64,000 bases of DNA from Thermofilaceae archaeon (GTDB lineage: Archaea; Thermoproteota; Thermoprotei; Thermofilales; Thermofilaceae), in the NCBI GenBank assembly GCA_025057995.1, contig JANXEW010000001.1, positions 310,001-374,000 on the forward strand. Reading direction: 5' to 3'. Below are positions 42,949 to 51,813 of the stretch, one piece after another. The first letter of the stretch is position 1, and each line of letters begins with the position of its first letter. Made by a program: the position numbers and the translations under genes. The notes beneath the pieces were generated by a model. It was not told the DNA's origin, ran no database searches, and worked only from the letters and a program-made list of their open reading frames with translations.

Positions 42949-44160
42949 TCAGTCGGCCTTCTCTCCTGGACCTATTCTACCCCTGCTCGTCTGTACTATA
43001 ACCGTCTTAAGACCTTGCGCCTCTAGAATCTTCTTGACTTTCAACATCTCTGCAAAACTCGGTCTCTCGATATCTCTACGGCGGAAAGCGGGGAAGTAGT
43101 CGAGGACAGTTACTTGAACGTCATCGCCTATTGAAGCTACTCTTGTGCCAGCGTCAGCTATTTCCTCTAAGCTGACAAGCCGGGGGTTGTATACTAAACC
43201 TATCCCGAGGTAAACCCTATCCCTATAGTTTTCGTAAATGTATTGAGCTATCCTCCACGCGTTCTCCAGGTACCTCGAAGCAAACTCTTCGTCCCTCAAG
43301 CCCGTAATCTTCATGTAACTCGTCACGCTAACGCACTTCGGTTCTACTCCGATGTTGTTGCACCCGTTTTCCACCAGCTCGTCCACGTAGTCCCTGGAGA
43401 GTATGGTCCCGTTGCTGTCTAAGTGCTTCCTCACTCGGGGTGGTAGAAGCTTCGACAACTCCCTGAAAAACGAGCACAGCCAGAGTCGGTTTAACGTCGG
43501 CTCGCCTCCGCTTACGGCAACCCCCCTAGTACGGTACAGGTTGTGGCAGGCTGCGAGAAGCCTTGCAGCTTCACGAGGTTTCAAGGGAGGGCTGGAGTTG
43601 TCATAAGTTACCGTAAAGTTTTGGCATTGGGGGCAGCTCAGGTTGCACCCCGCCGTCCAAATCGCTGCTTCAACGTAGTGGACATAGTCGACCTCCCACC
43701 ACGGTGTCGCTTTACCGCCTACCAGGTGAGGCTCTGGACCGTGAACTATTCTGAGAGGCTCCAAGTCTAGTAGGCTCGTAGATATTCTGATACCATTTCT
43801 AACCGGTGTTACGCACGTTCTCTCTAACCTGCCGTCCACAGGAAGTGCACAGCTCCAACATCCTCCTGTGCGACAGGCGAGCGAAGGTTCTCGCCCAGGC
43901 TTGTTGAACCTAAACCCAACGGTTTGTAGAGCGTCGGCGATAGTGGTGTTTGACGGAACCTTGAGTGGAACATCGTCGAGAAAAACTGTGACGGTAACAT
44001 CCGATTTTACTGCAGGCACAAGCTCTCTCGCCTCGAAAGGACACGCTCGGTAACAAGCTAGGCAGCCTACACAGAGTTTAGGCGAAAAACAAACATTTAC
44101 ACTCCGACAGAAGCCGCAGCTTCGACACTTCTCTTTGTCTACTCTAACCTTAAGAGCCAT
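42949..44160 (-). CDS. Radical SAM protein fused to 2[4Fe-4S] and [2Fe-2S] ferredoxin modules
   Basis: The 403-residue protein has three iron-sulfur modules in order. First, eight ferredoxin cysteines (12, 15, 18, 24, 30, 33, 36, 40) can hold two [4Fe-4S] clusters. Second, a beta-grasp domain has C96-x4-C101-x2-C104-x11-C116, the plant-type [2Fe-2S] pattern. Third, a radical SAM core has C172-x3-C176-x2-C179 (CNLSCPQC) with VAVSGGEPTLN. The radical SAM part resembles pyruvate-formate-lyase-activating and AmmeMemoRadiSam-type proteins. The ferredoxin parts may feed electrons to it. No obvious partner substrate is encoded next to it. Confidence 0.87.
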   Translation of the reverse strand: MALKVRVDKEKCRSCGFCRSVNVCFSPKLCVGCLACYRACPFEARELVPAVKSDVTVTVFLDDVPLKVPSNTTIADALQTVGFRFNKPGREPSLACRTGGCWSCALPVDGRLERTCVTPVRNGIRISTSLLDLEPLRIVHGPEPHLVGGKATPWWEVDYVHYVEAAIWTAGCNLSCPQCQNFTVTYDNSSPPLKPREAARLLAACHNLYRTRGVAVSGGEPTLNRLWLCSFFRELSKLLPPRVRKHLDSNGTILSRDYVDELVENGCNNIGVEPKCVSVTSYMKITGLRDEEFASRYLENAWRIAQYIYENYRDRVYLGIGLVYNPRLVSLEEIADAGTRVASIGDDVQVTVLDYFPAFRRRDIERPSFAEMLKVKKILEAQGLKTVIVQTSRGRIGPGEKAD

Positions 44161-44215
44161 GTTCAGGTGATAGATTGAAAAAAGGTACGTTAAGAAACCT
44201 TTCTAAAGCGTAAAC

Positions 44216-44431
44216 TTAACGTAGCCTAGCTACTCTCTTCAGCTTGTCTACGTCGGCTACTTCGACTCTGCTGCCGACCCGCCGAGCAGCCCCCGCCGCG
44301 ACGAGTGCATCTAAAGCGTCCCGAGCGTCATCCCCGTAGATTTGCTCAAGCTCGTCAATGTCCTCAGACCTTAGAGTACCCCGTTCTAGGAGCTTTCTAG
44401 CAATTTCCGCGTAAACTCTACTGAAAGCCAC
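44216..44431 (-). CDS. Small winged-helix-like hypothetical protein
   Basis: The protein has 71 residues, all predicted helical with a short wing: VYAEIARKLLERGTLRSEDI, then DARDALDALVAAGAARRVGSRVE. The pattern of three helices and a beta wing suggests a DNA-binding winged helix. I know no named family for it. It lies 55 bases upstream of the radical SAM gene on the same strand and is divergent from the membrane protein at 44510. Codon use is like its neighbours. Confidence 0.6.
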   Translation of the reverse strand: MAFSRVYAEIARKLLERGTLRSEDIDELEQIYGDDARDALDALVAAGAARRVGSRVEVADVDKLKRVARLR

Positions 44432-44509
44432 GCAGAGCCTTAAAGTACCAAGCTATAAACTCTACGCCGGAAGCGAAGATTATAAACTGCGAGAGGGATA
44501 CGCCTACCA

Positions 44510-45274
44510 GTGTCGATTAGACTTGTAAGTAATCTTGAGTCAGCTAGAAGGGAGCTGTTGAGGAAGCTCATCCACGTGGGCTTATCGCTAGCCCTATTCA
44601 TCCCAACGTCGTCCTACTACGGTGAATTAGCTCGCAACGTCGGTTTCTGGGGTGATGCAACGCTCGCGACTTACTCCCTCCTTCTCGTATCTGTTCTCTT
44701 CATATCCACGTTGAGAGTTAGGCGACCAGAGCTCAAGGATTCGATACTGAGAATATCTCGAGACGCTAGAAGAACTGTGCTCCAACATGTGAAGAATGTA
44801 GGACCGTTCCACGAGCTCGTGATGGGCATAGAGCACACGCTAGATAAGGCTGAGCAAGGTTTTTTCACTCTAGTGGAGACCGTTGAACGCGATTACGAGA
44901 AACGTTACGGGTACGTTGCAGCAATCTGCGCTGTAGCATCCGTCTTAGCTAGCTACGTCTTCTTTGGACCAGTATCGACGCAAAGGGGTATAATGGCTCT
45001 AGCCATAGTGGATCCTCTTGCATCCGTTTTAACCCTATACCTACCCAGAAAACGTACGTTGGTTAAACACAATGTCTTGTCCCCTCCAATAGCCGCCGCA
45101 GCTTACGCTGTCTGCCTCCTAGCTGCTGGCGAGAAACCTGATAGAGCCTTAGTCCTCTGTATAGTTTCAGCTACCCTAGAGTTGGTTTCGCCAGAAGACA
45201 ACTTGACGTTACCTTTAGGGGTTTCCGCTTTTCACTTCATATTTGAGCGAATCGGGGGTTTCCTCAAGTTGTGA
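44510..45274 (+). CDS. Dolichol-kinase/phosphatidate-cytidylyltransferase-like membrane protein
   Basis: ARRELLRKLIHVGLSLALFIP near the start matches the E-x-x-R-K-x-x-H signature of SEC59/dolichol-kinase-like and related CTP-using membrane enzymes. GIMALAIVDPLASVLTLYLPRKR and the late VSPEDNLTLPLGVS are further conserved spots. About six membrane spans are interrupted by a 70-residue charged loop (residues 70-140). It probably phosphorylates or activates an isoprenoid alcohol or lipid, in line with archaeal lipid or glycosylation pathways. Length is 254 residues. The start is GTG. Confidence 0.78.
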   Translation: MSIRLVSNLESARRELLRKLIHVGLSLALFIPTSSYYGELARNVGFWGDATLATYSLLLVSVLFISTLRVRRPELKDSILRISRDARRTVLQHVKNVGPFHELVMGIEHTLDKAEQGFFTLVETVERDYEKRYGYVAAICAVASVLASYVFFGPVSTQRGIMALAIVDPLASVLTLYLPRKRTLVKHNVLSPPIAAAAYAVCLLAAGEKPDRALVLCIVSATLELVSPEDNLTLPLGVSAFHFIFERIGGFLKL

Positions 45275-45445
45275 AAGTAAGAATAAAGTTTCTTAATGGT
45301 CTACACCTGATGGCTGTAAGCCAATCTCTTCTTGCACCGGAATGTCAAACTATAGCACACTTAAGTAAACGTGCTGAACTTAGTGGAGCTAGCCCGTGAA
45401 CAGACGACCGTCCAAGAGCGTAGTAAGCCTAGGATTCAAAGATTT

Positions 45446-45748
45446 TCAGTTTGGCTGCACGCTGTAATACTCGCGCTTGAGGTTTAAGCTTCGCGTCAAC
45501 GACTTCCAGACTAGGAAGCTCACAACTATCAAAACCAAGGCCGCTATGATCGAAGCCAACACCATCAAGGGGGCTTGAGGTCCGTAGCCGAAACAAACGG
45601 GCACGAAGAGTATCACGATGCAGCCGCCCACGTTCACGGCTGACTGGGGTGAGGTTAAGAGGAAGAGTGGGATCGTAGCTAAAATCACGGCAAAACCTGC
45701 CAGGACTAAGGCGAACCCTAGTTTCCAAGCGTCCCCATTCATACTCAA
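45446..45748 (-). CDS. DUF131-like membrane protein
   Basis: This 100-residue protein has three predicted spans (FALVLAGFAVILATIPLFLL, VGGCIVILFVPVCFGYG, VLASIIAALVLIVVSFLVW). It resembles the archaeal DUF131 (TIGR00304) family in layout, with a glycine-rich G-x-V-I-L/I-x-x-P centre. It directly follows another DUF131 gene (9-base gap), so the two are one operon and possibly one complex. The function is unknown. Confidence 0.65.
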   Translation of the reverse strand: MSMNGDAWKLGFALVLAGFAVILATIPLFLLTSPQSAVNVGGCIVILFVPVCFGYGPQAPLMVLASIIAALVLIVVSFLVWKSLTRSLNLKREYYSVQPN

Positions 45749-45757
45749 CTACACCTT

Positions 45758-46024
45758 TCACCAGCCGAACCGCCAGTTAAGCGCGATGAAGACGAGGAAA
45801 GTTACAAGCGTTAAACCGATCGCGAGTAGAATGAGGTTTCTGGCGACACGCTCGTTTGTTCCAAAAACGAGCGGTATAGGTCCCAAGATTAATACGGCAC
45901 CTACATCTGATCGATGCTCTCGCCGTAGCCCCGCCTTCAGAGTTGCTAGAAGGAGGATCAAGGTTCCTACAGTAACGAGTAAGAAGGCTACTGCAAGGAG
46001 CACGAGTACTAGCGTGTAGCCCAT
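45758..46024 (-). CDS. DUF131 (TIGR00304) membrane protein
   Basis: An 88-residue protein with two to three spans. VGAVLILGPIPLVFGTNERVARN is close to the family consensus G-x-V-x-x-I-G-P-I-P-I-V-F-G. Function is unknown, although the family is conserved across archaea. It is first of a two-gene unit with the DUF131-like gene at 45446. The start is ATG. Confidence 0.8.
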   Translation of the reverse strand: MGYTLVLVLLAVAFLLVTVGTLILLLATLKAGLRREHRSDVGAVLILGPIPLVFGTNERVARNLILLAIGLTLVTFLVFIALNWRFGW

Positions 46025-46077
46025 TTTTATCGCGTCTAGAGCACGTACCTAAGCTTAAAACTTTCTCACCGCGTCGC

Positions 46078-46953
46078 TCAACGTAAAACTCTCTCGGCGT
46101 TCTCCCTCAGTATCTTCCTTAAAACCCTTGTCCCTAAACCAAGGTTGAGTAGAAGGTTAATGTGAGAGCGGTCGATTCCAAATTGACCTGAAGAAGAGAG
46201 GCAAGGAAAGTCTGTACCGTATAGTACTTTATCCTGAAACTCTTCTAGGAATCTTCGAGCATGCTCCAGGTCTCTCGATAGCGCGTTCAAGCCAGACGCA
46301 GCTGATATGTCTACGTACAAGTTGTCGAATCTTCTTAAAAGGCGTTGAACCAACCCTTCCCCTCTCACAGGACCCGAAGGGTAAGCTTCCACCCCGGAAT
46401 CATCCGAAATATGCTTCCACCAACCCGGTCCATGCACGATCAACTTTAAGCTAGGAAACTTCTCAAGGACCTCAGCTAAAGATTCAACCCCGTAACAGTA
46501 ACTGAAGATGGGGCCTTCTTCCACGTGAATTAAAGCCGGTATACCCAGGTCTTCAGCAGTCTTCAGTAGGGCAAGTATCCTAGTGTCGTCAACCCGGCTT
46601 CTTGTCTTTAACTCACCTAAACCCTTACAACCTTCCTCGAGAAACCGCCTTAAGGTAGCTTGGATATTCTTCCCTTTGGGGCTTGGGCAGCAGAATGGGA
46701 CAACCTTGTCTCTAATTTTCCTCGTGATCCTCAGGAGCCTGGTGTTCGACACAACCCTTGAAAAAGGGTCGGAACGGGGTGGGAGAGAGTGTACGACAAC
46801 CTTTGAAATGCTCGTCTCATTCATGTACTGCAGGAGGTCGTTAAGCTCAGCTTTAATCCATCCCTTAATCTTCGGGTGGAAAGAGCGAACTTCCCCTAAA
46901 TGCGTGTGAAAGTCGATTGGTTGCACGGGCAGATCTATGACAGAGTTACCCAC
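46078..46953 (-). CDS. Amidohydrolase-family TIM-barrel metal hydrolase
   Basis: PIDFHTHLGEV gives the first HxH metal pair. GELKTRSRVD, ALIHVEEGP, LIVHGPGWWKH and VLYGTDFPCLSS supply the later His and Asp ligands of the amidohydrolase-2/ACMSD-like barrel. Substrates in this group include lactones, carboxylic acids and phenolics. GTG 46953, preceded by GGGGAG, is preferred to an open extension that overlaps the GH4 gene and has no homology. It lies 73 bases downstream of the GH4 gene and may act on the sugar acid or lactone formed there. Length is 291 residues. Confidence 0.78.
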   Translation of the reverse strand: MGNSVIDLPVQPIDFHTHLGEVRSFHPKIKGWIKAELNDLLQYMNETSISKVVVHSLPPRSDPFSRVVSNTRLLRITRKIRDKVVPFCCPSPKGKNIQATLRRFLEEGCKGLGELKTRSRVDDTRILALLKTAEDLGIPALIHVEEGPIFSYCYGVESLAEVLEKFPSLKLIVHGPGWWKHISDDSGVEAYPSGPVRGEGLVQRLLRRFDNLYVDISAASGLNALSRDLEHARRFLEEFQDKVLYGTDFPCLSSSGQFGIDRSHINLLLNLGLGTRVLRKILRENAERVLR

Positions 46954-47026
46954 GTCTCCCCGACGCTTAAAGAGAAATAACGATTGCTGATCCAGAAACC
47001 TGAAATAAAAAAGGGGACGTTGACTC

Positions 47027-48400
47027 CTATTTGAAGTGAGCAGCCATCTCCTTGTTTTCGGGCATGGAGAGGATTGCATCTATCACTGCGTTTACTTGCT
47101 CGTTTGATTTAGTTCTAGGGTCGACGATCAACCATTCGAACAAGAGGTCTCTACCCCCCTCTAGGAAAGCTTCTAGCGCCCACTCCATCCTCATCATCCT
47201 CGGCCAAATCACGTGCTTCATTATACGGCTCGGCAGCCTGAGGCCGTAGATTCTTCGAATACCTCTACCGTCAGCGTAAGCGGGAACCTCTACAGCTACG
47301 TCGTCCGGTATTCCGACAATCGACCCCTGGTTGGGTATGTTTAACTGATAGACGCCTCTAATGTCGTTGACTAGCGAGTCGATAAGTGGTGCAACGGACT
47401 CATGGCTTCTCTTGGGTGGGAGAATCTCTGTCAACGGGGTCTTCGTATCGGCTATAGCTTCCTTGAACATCTCTATGGCCTTCGCCTGCCAGTCGAGGTA
47501 GATCTTCCAACCTACTTCACTATCAGCTCCACCAGTGGGACCGAACCACTTCTGCTTAGTCTTCAGATCCCAATGGTACTTCCAAGTGCCTCCTCGGACC
47601 GAGTCACCCACGGGGAAAAGCCCGTAAACCTTGTACATGTCGACCGCAGCGGGGGACATTTGAACGTCGAAGGGGTTGTACTGATGCTCTCTCCATACCT
47701 TCCAATACTCTTCAGCTTTCTTCTCAATCCACTCGTCTATGAGCGGGTAAGCATCTTCTCCATCGTACATGAACTTGGTGAGCCATATCACGTGGTTAAA
47801 GCCTATAGCCTCGAATTCCACTTTATCCGGTTCTAGACCTAGGGCTCCCGCAATTTCCCTGTACCCTAGGTGCCCGTGGCAGAGACCGATGACTTTCGCT
47901 TTCGTCTTCCTACTGATCAACGTTGTAAGCTCGAACACAGGGTTGGCGATCTGGAGTAGCCAGGCTTCAGGGCTAAGATCTTCAACATCTCTCGCTATGT
48001 CCATGGCCAACTTGAACTGGTAATACCCCCAAATCGTGTGGTAGTCGGAGACCATGTTCCACTCCACGCTGTTGATCCCCCTATAGTAGCCGTGTGCTTC
48101 AGAAAGCTCTCGCATCCTCTCATAGTACGTGTGACCGCCCGCCATCGCCGTGTTGATTACGAAATCAGCATCTTTGATGGATTCCCTCCTATCCAACGTA
48201 GCTTCAAACTTGAGATCTGCTTTAACCTCTCTCGCGTAGCGTGTCGCTATAGCGTGAACGAGCTTCAGCCTCTCCTCGTTTATGTCCATCAAGCTGATAG
48301 TGCTACCGCGCAAACCTGGGGTCATGCACAAGTCTCGGATCAAGGTAGAAGACCAAGCTACACTCCCAGCGCCGATAACGCTTATCTTTACTCCTGTCAC
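47027..48400 (-). CDS. GH4 glycosidase (alpha-glucosidase/galactosidase-type, NAD-dependent)
   Basis: The Rossmann start VKISVIGAGSVAWSSTLIRDL, ADFVINTAMAGGHTYYERM, LLQIANPVFELTTL and the GLCHGHLGYREI metal site (Cys-His) mark a GH4 enzyme of 457 residues. GH4 enzymes use NAD and manganese and split glycosidic bonds by an oxidation-elimination route. The subgroup (glucosidase, galactosidase, glucuronidase or galacturonidase) cannot be fixed by eye. The divergent gene at 48481 is unrelated. The GTG start is followed at once by the Rossmann motif. The downstream amidohydrolase may be co-transcribed. Confidence 0.9.
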   Translation of the reverse strand: MTGVKISVIGAGSVAWSSTLIRDLCMTPGLRGSTISLMDINEERLKLVHAIATRYAREVKADLKFEATLDRRESIKDADFVINTAMAGGHTYYERMRELSEAHGYYRGINSVEWNMVSDYHTIWGYYQFKLAMDIARDVEDLSPEAWLLQIANPVFELTTLISRKTKAKVIGLCHGHLGYREIAGALGLEPDKVEFEAIGFNHVIWLTKFMYDGEDAYPLIDEWIEKKAEEYWKVWREHQYNPFDVQMSPAAVDMYKVYGLFPVGDSVRGGTWKYHWDLKTKQKWFGPTGGADSEVGWKIYLDWQAKAIEMFKEAIADTKTPLTEILPPKRSHESVAPLIDSLVNDIRGVYQLNIPNQGSIVGIPDDVAVEVPAYADGRGIRRIYGLRLPSRIMKHVIWPRMMRMEWALEAFLEGGRDLLFEWLIVDPRTKSNEQVNAVIDAILSMPENKEMAAHFK

Positions 48401-48480
48401 GCTCAGGGAATCCTGAAGAGGTAATTCAGCTTTACGCTACTGCGCAAAAAAAGTTAAGTGTAGATAAATCAAGCTCAAGC

Positions 48481-49569
48481 GTGGTTAAACGGTGGACGTT
48501 AGTAGCCTTGGTCGTCTTCCTGACAGCCTACACGAGTGCGGAACCGATAAACTGGTTGAGCTACGGCGACGCTCTGAGAGAGGCGAGGGAGAAGGGTAAG
48601 CCTGTATACGTTTACTTCTACTCTGATACCTGCCCCTACTGCCTGTTAATGGAAGACGTGTTCAAAGAACCGGGCGTTGGCGAGGTTGTCAACAAGCATT
48701 TTCTTCCAGTTAGAGTCGACATAAGGGAGCGTCCCGACCTTTCCTCACTTTACCGAGTTCCAGGGACTCCAGCCCATCTATTCCTTTGCTCAAACGGCAC
48801 CCCCGTCGGCGGCGTTCCTGGATACTTGAACAGGGAGAACTTCCTGGATGTATTGAAGACAGCCTTAGATAAAATCCAAAGCCGATGTCCTGAACCTAGA
48901 GGTGACGATAACGGTACAGCGTCTCAGAGCAGTCCAGCAAAACAGCTTGGTGTAGAAGCTTTAACATTCTCCTTCCTCCTCGGTCTAGCAACTCCCTTAT
49001 CCCCTTGTTTGCTCCCCCTCCTTCCCGTCATCTACTATGTGGTTTCTAGAGGAGGTGGTAGGAGGGTCAAGTTATTCACGCTAGGACTCTTCCTGTCGTA
49101 CGCAACCTTAAGTTTACTGGCTGGAGGCTTGCTTCTAGCTTTACGCATCTTCATCGAACCACTCGCTTACATCCTCTTACTTTTAGCGGGCGTAGCTTTG
49201 CTAGTTGAAAAGCTCAACTCTCTATTGTCGCAACTAGCTAGTCTAGCTGCAACTAAGTTAGCGCGAAAGGGGACGTCGGACAGCCCTCTCTTACTCGGTG
49301 TAATCGCGCCTGTCATCTGGGGGCCGTGCCTAGCCCCTATGGCTGGTGGCGTATTCGCTCTCCTAGCTTTTGTTGAAGACCCCATCCTTACGGTTCTATT
49401 CAGTATAGCTTACGCGGGCGGGTTAACAACGATGGTTTACGTTCTCCTCTTGGCCGCGAGAAAGGTTAGGAACATGGCCGCGCGCGCACGTCAGTTGAAG
49501 AAACTGAACAAGGTTTTAGGGGTTGCCATGATACTTTTCGCTCTACTCTTCTTCGCTGGTCTAATCTAA
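48481..49569 (+). CDS. Thioredoxin-CcdA/DsbD-like fusion, Trx domain first
   Basis: An N-terminal signal span is followed by a thioredoxin-like domain with CPYC at 51-54 and cis-Pro in PGTPAHLF. A linker (about 130-155) leads to a CcdA/DsbD transmembrane domain of six spans with TPLSPCLLPLLP and WGPCLAPMAGG, the paired cysteines that carry electrons across the membrane. In bacterial DsbD the thioredoxin domain is at the C-terminus; here it is at the N-terminus and outside the cell. It would pass reducing power from cytoplasmic thioredoxin to surface disulfides. Length is 362 residues. Confidence 0.87.
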   Translation: MVKRWTLVALVVFLTAYTSAEPINWLSYGDALREAREKGKPVYVYFYSDTCPYCLLMEDVFKEPGVGEVVNKHFLPVRVDIRERPDLSSLYRVPGTPAHLFLCSNGTPVGGVPGYLNRENFLDVLKTALDKIQSRCPEPRGDDNGTASQSSPAKQLGVEALTFSFLLGLATPLSPCLLPLLPVIYYVVSRGGGRRVKLFTLGLFLSYATLSLLAGGLLLALRIFIEPLAYILLLLAGVALLVEKLNSLLSQLASLAATKLARKGTSDSPLLLGVIAPVIWGPCLAPMAGGVFALLAFVEDPILTVLFSIAYAGGLTTMVYVLLLAARKVRNMAARARQLKKLNKVLGVAMILFALLFFAGLI

Positions 49570-49801
49570 TCCTTTATACGACTAGTGTACTACCGATTCT
49601 TAAGGTAACGTTAGAGGATAGAAACCTCTTTCTAAGACTTCTAAGAGTAAAGTTTCTACTTGAACTTTCTCTAGTTACATTTTTCGCTTTATAGTCTTAT
49701 CGCTTTCAAGTTATGAAGCTTAACCTTTAAGGGATCGAATCGGTAACTAATTTGCCGATCCTAGGACATAGGACGAGTTTTGTCGAGTTTACGGGCGGAG
49801 A

Positions 49802-51226
49802 CTACTCTAGATCAGCCTCCAAGTTCTCAACGCTCATGATCTCGAGGTCGAAATCCCATTTGTCGTAGTAAAGGTTGCCTCCGCTCCACTCTACTTCCCC
49901 TCTCTGGCTGTCAACGGGGTCTGACCTAAAGTGAGTCTTCGGAGGGTCGAATGGTGTCGAAACCTCTATGTTTGAAGCAAGTCTATAACCTTCAATGGAG
50001 CCGAGGTAAAAGCTGTTCCTCCACTCTTCGCCGTGCCTAAAGCTGCCGAAACTGGGATCAGCGTAGAGCCAACCGTACGGCTCAATGTAGAATTGAGCCC
50101 AGTCGTGCATCCCGTGTCTAATGGGGTTCATGTACCAGCCCGACTCCCAACGTGCTGGTACGCCTGCGATCCGGCAGAGCGTAATGAAGAGGATCGCTTG
50201 CATGCCACAATCCCCTCTCCTCTCTCTAGCAACGTACTCGGCGATACAGTCGTACAAGGCGTAGTCTCGCGCGTAAGTGTATCGAATGTTTCTCGTTATC
50301 CAATCCCATATTCTCTTAACCTTAAAGTACGGGTTTTTCTCATCGCCTACGATCCTAGATGCCAGTTCCTTAAGGTACGGTGTGAAGACCATATGGGGTA
50401 CCCTCTCTCTAGTATACTCAACATAGACGTCGCTGCCTTCGTCAACTCCAGTGTTTCTAGGATCTACGTCCACGTGAAAACCTCTAGAGATAAACTCGTA
50501 CTCTAGAGTACAGCATACCTCCCCATCTTCAGAAGGGAGCTCGAAGTAAACTGTTCGTTGCTGATGGTCTTCAGCCGCTATGCGTTTAGGCTTCGGTTCA
50601 GCCCTTAGGATTCGGACCTCAGGGTGGAGACCAGAAACCCTAGGTAAAGGTATCCAGACCCTGACTTCTTCGCCGCAAGGCACTGCTCCCTTCCTCAAGC
50701 GGAGAGTAGCTCTCACGCGGTACTGGAGCGGGAGCACGTGCCCTCCTCCCACGCTCCTCCCCCTGTTAACGACCAACTCAGCCCTGCTCTTTAGAGCGAG
50801 TCTCGCCACTCTGTCCCTCTCATCTACAATTCTCCTCCTCCTAGCCTTCAAATCAGGGCAGAGCCAGAAGGCGTTAGCTGCAAACCTTTTCAAAACCCTA
50901 GGTTCATCGTCGATGACGGTCGAATCAATGCACCCCTTAGCTAGCAGCTCTCCCATCTCCTCTAGCTTCAGGTCAGGAACATCCTTCTTCAATACCTCAT
51001 ACGCCTCCTCCAGCGTGTAAGGGAACTCCAGCCTCCACCTCGAAATCTTGTCCAATTCGAACTCTAGCTTCAACTTCTGTAAGCCTGTAGATGAAGCGAG
51101 AGCATTTTTTATCAAGAGTTCAGCTCTCGAGAGCTCACCTTTCGCCAAAGCCTCCCTCAAGTACTCAGGAAGTGGAGTAGAGGTGAACCAGAGAATATTG
51201 TCATGCATGAAGGCAAAGTCAGGCAA
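49802..51226 (-). CDS. Transglutaminase-like (cysteine protease fold) protein
   Basis: The catalytic triad is visible: C in RRGDCGMQAILF (about 340), H in HGMHDWAQFYIEP (about 373), and D in WLYADPSFGSF (about 388). IWDWITRNIRYTYARDY precedes it, as in microbial transglutaminase-like domains. The first 330 residues hold a helical region and a beta domain. The protein has 474 residues and no signal peptide. It could be a peptidase or amidase. ATG 51226 opens a long helical N-terminus (EYLREALAKGELSRAELLIK). No partner gene is obvious. Confidence 0.82.
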   Translation of the reverse strand: MPDFAFMHDNILWFTSTPLPEYLREALAKGELSRAELLIKNALASSTGLQKLKLEFELDKISRWRLEFPYTLEEAYEVLKKDVPDLKLEEMGELLAKGCIDSTVIDDEPRVLKRFAANAFWLCPDLKARRRRIVDERDRVARLALKSRAELVVNRGRSVGGGHVLPLQYRVRATLRLRKGAVPCGEEVRVWIPLPRVSGLHPEVRILRAEPKPKRIAAEDHQQRTVYFELPSEDGEVCCTLEYEFISRGFHVDVDPRNTGVDEGSDVYVEYTRERVPHMVFTPYLKELASRIVGDEKNPYFKVKRIWDWITRNIRYTYARDYALYDCIAEYVARERRGDCGMQAILFITLCRIAGVPARWESGWYMNPIRHGMHDWAQFYIEPYGWLYADPSFGSFRHGEEWRNSFYLGSIEGYRLASNIEVSTPFDPPKTHFRSDPVDSQRGEVEWSGGNLYYDKWDFDLEIMSVENLEADLE

Positions 51227-51414
51227 CCGCTTAAGTCTTTACCGCTTAAAGCCTCCTAAGCGAGTGGACTTTCGCTAGAAAGCTTATCTTGACTATATCA
51301 ACGTTTCAACCTTAAGTACAGTAACGAAGCTCTAAAGAGCCTTAGCTTGAAGGCGTAAAAGCTTGGGCTATCGCACACTCTCCTTTTAAAGCTTCAACTG
51401 GGCTGTACGCGGAG

Positions 51415-51765
51415 ATGGAGTTAAAGGATTTGGAGGAGGTCCTTAACGGCGCGCTCCGAAAGTTACATAGCGAAACTGAAGCCGCGTTACAGGACGCTTT
51501 AACGGCTGTTGAAAGCTTTTTCAACTACATCGTCGATGAGAGGCTTAGAGTTAAACGTGGAAGGCGGCAAGAGCTTTTCGACCTAATGTACAACGTGAGG
51601 AGCGTAGCTAGAGCTCTCAAGGCTTCAAAGGTTCGCCTACTCTTGGCGAGCTCAGAAGCTGAGAAGAGGTCAATTCTCGCTGAAGTGGAACTGGATATAG
51701 AGGAGGTGATAGAGTACGTTAAGCTCCTGAGGAGAATGTTTGAAGAAACCGTGTATGATTTTTAA
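51415..51765 (+). CDS. Helical hypothetical protein
   Basis: This 116-residue protein is almost wholly predicted helical with heptad-like leucines (LEEVLNGALRKLHSETEAAL, VARALKASKVRLLLASSEAE). No cysteine or metal motif is visible, and no family is recognised. It ends 16 bases before the double palindrome of the ATPase gene. The start ATG is poorly marked, but base composition fits coding. Confidence 0.55.
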   Translation: MELKDLEEVLNGALRKLHSETEAALQDALTAVESFFNYIVDERLRVKRGRRQELFDLMYNVRSVARALKASKVRLLLASSEAEKRSILAEVELDIEEVIEYVKLLRRMFEETVYDF

Positions 51766-51781
51766 CTAGGTAAAGCTTAAT

Positions 51782-51812
51782 TTCCGGTACGGAAGTTACT
51801 TCCGGTGCGGAA
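51782..51812 (+). promoter_or_regulatory. Tandem palindromes at the ATPase start
   Basis: TTCCGGTACGGAA (51782-51794) and TTCCGGTGCGGAA (51800-51812) are near-identical palindromic boxes 18 bases apart, ending one base before ATG 51814. They look like a double operator or a leader element. Confidence 0.75.
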
Positions 51813-51813
51813 G

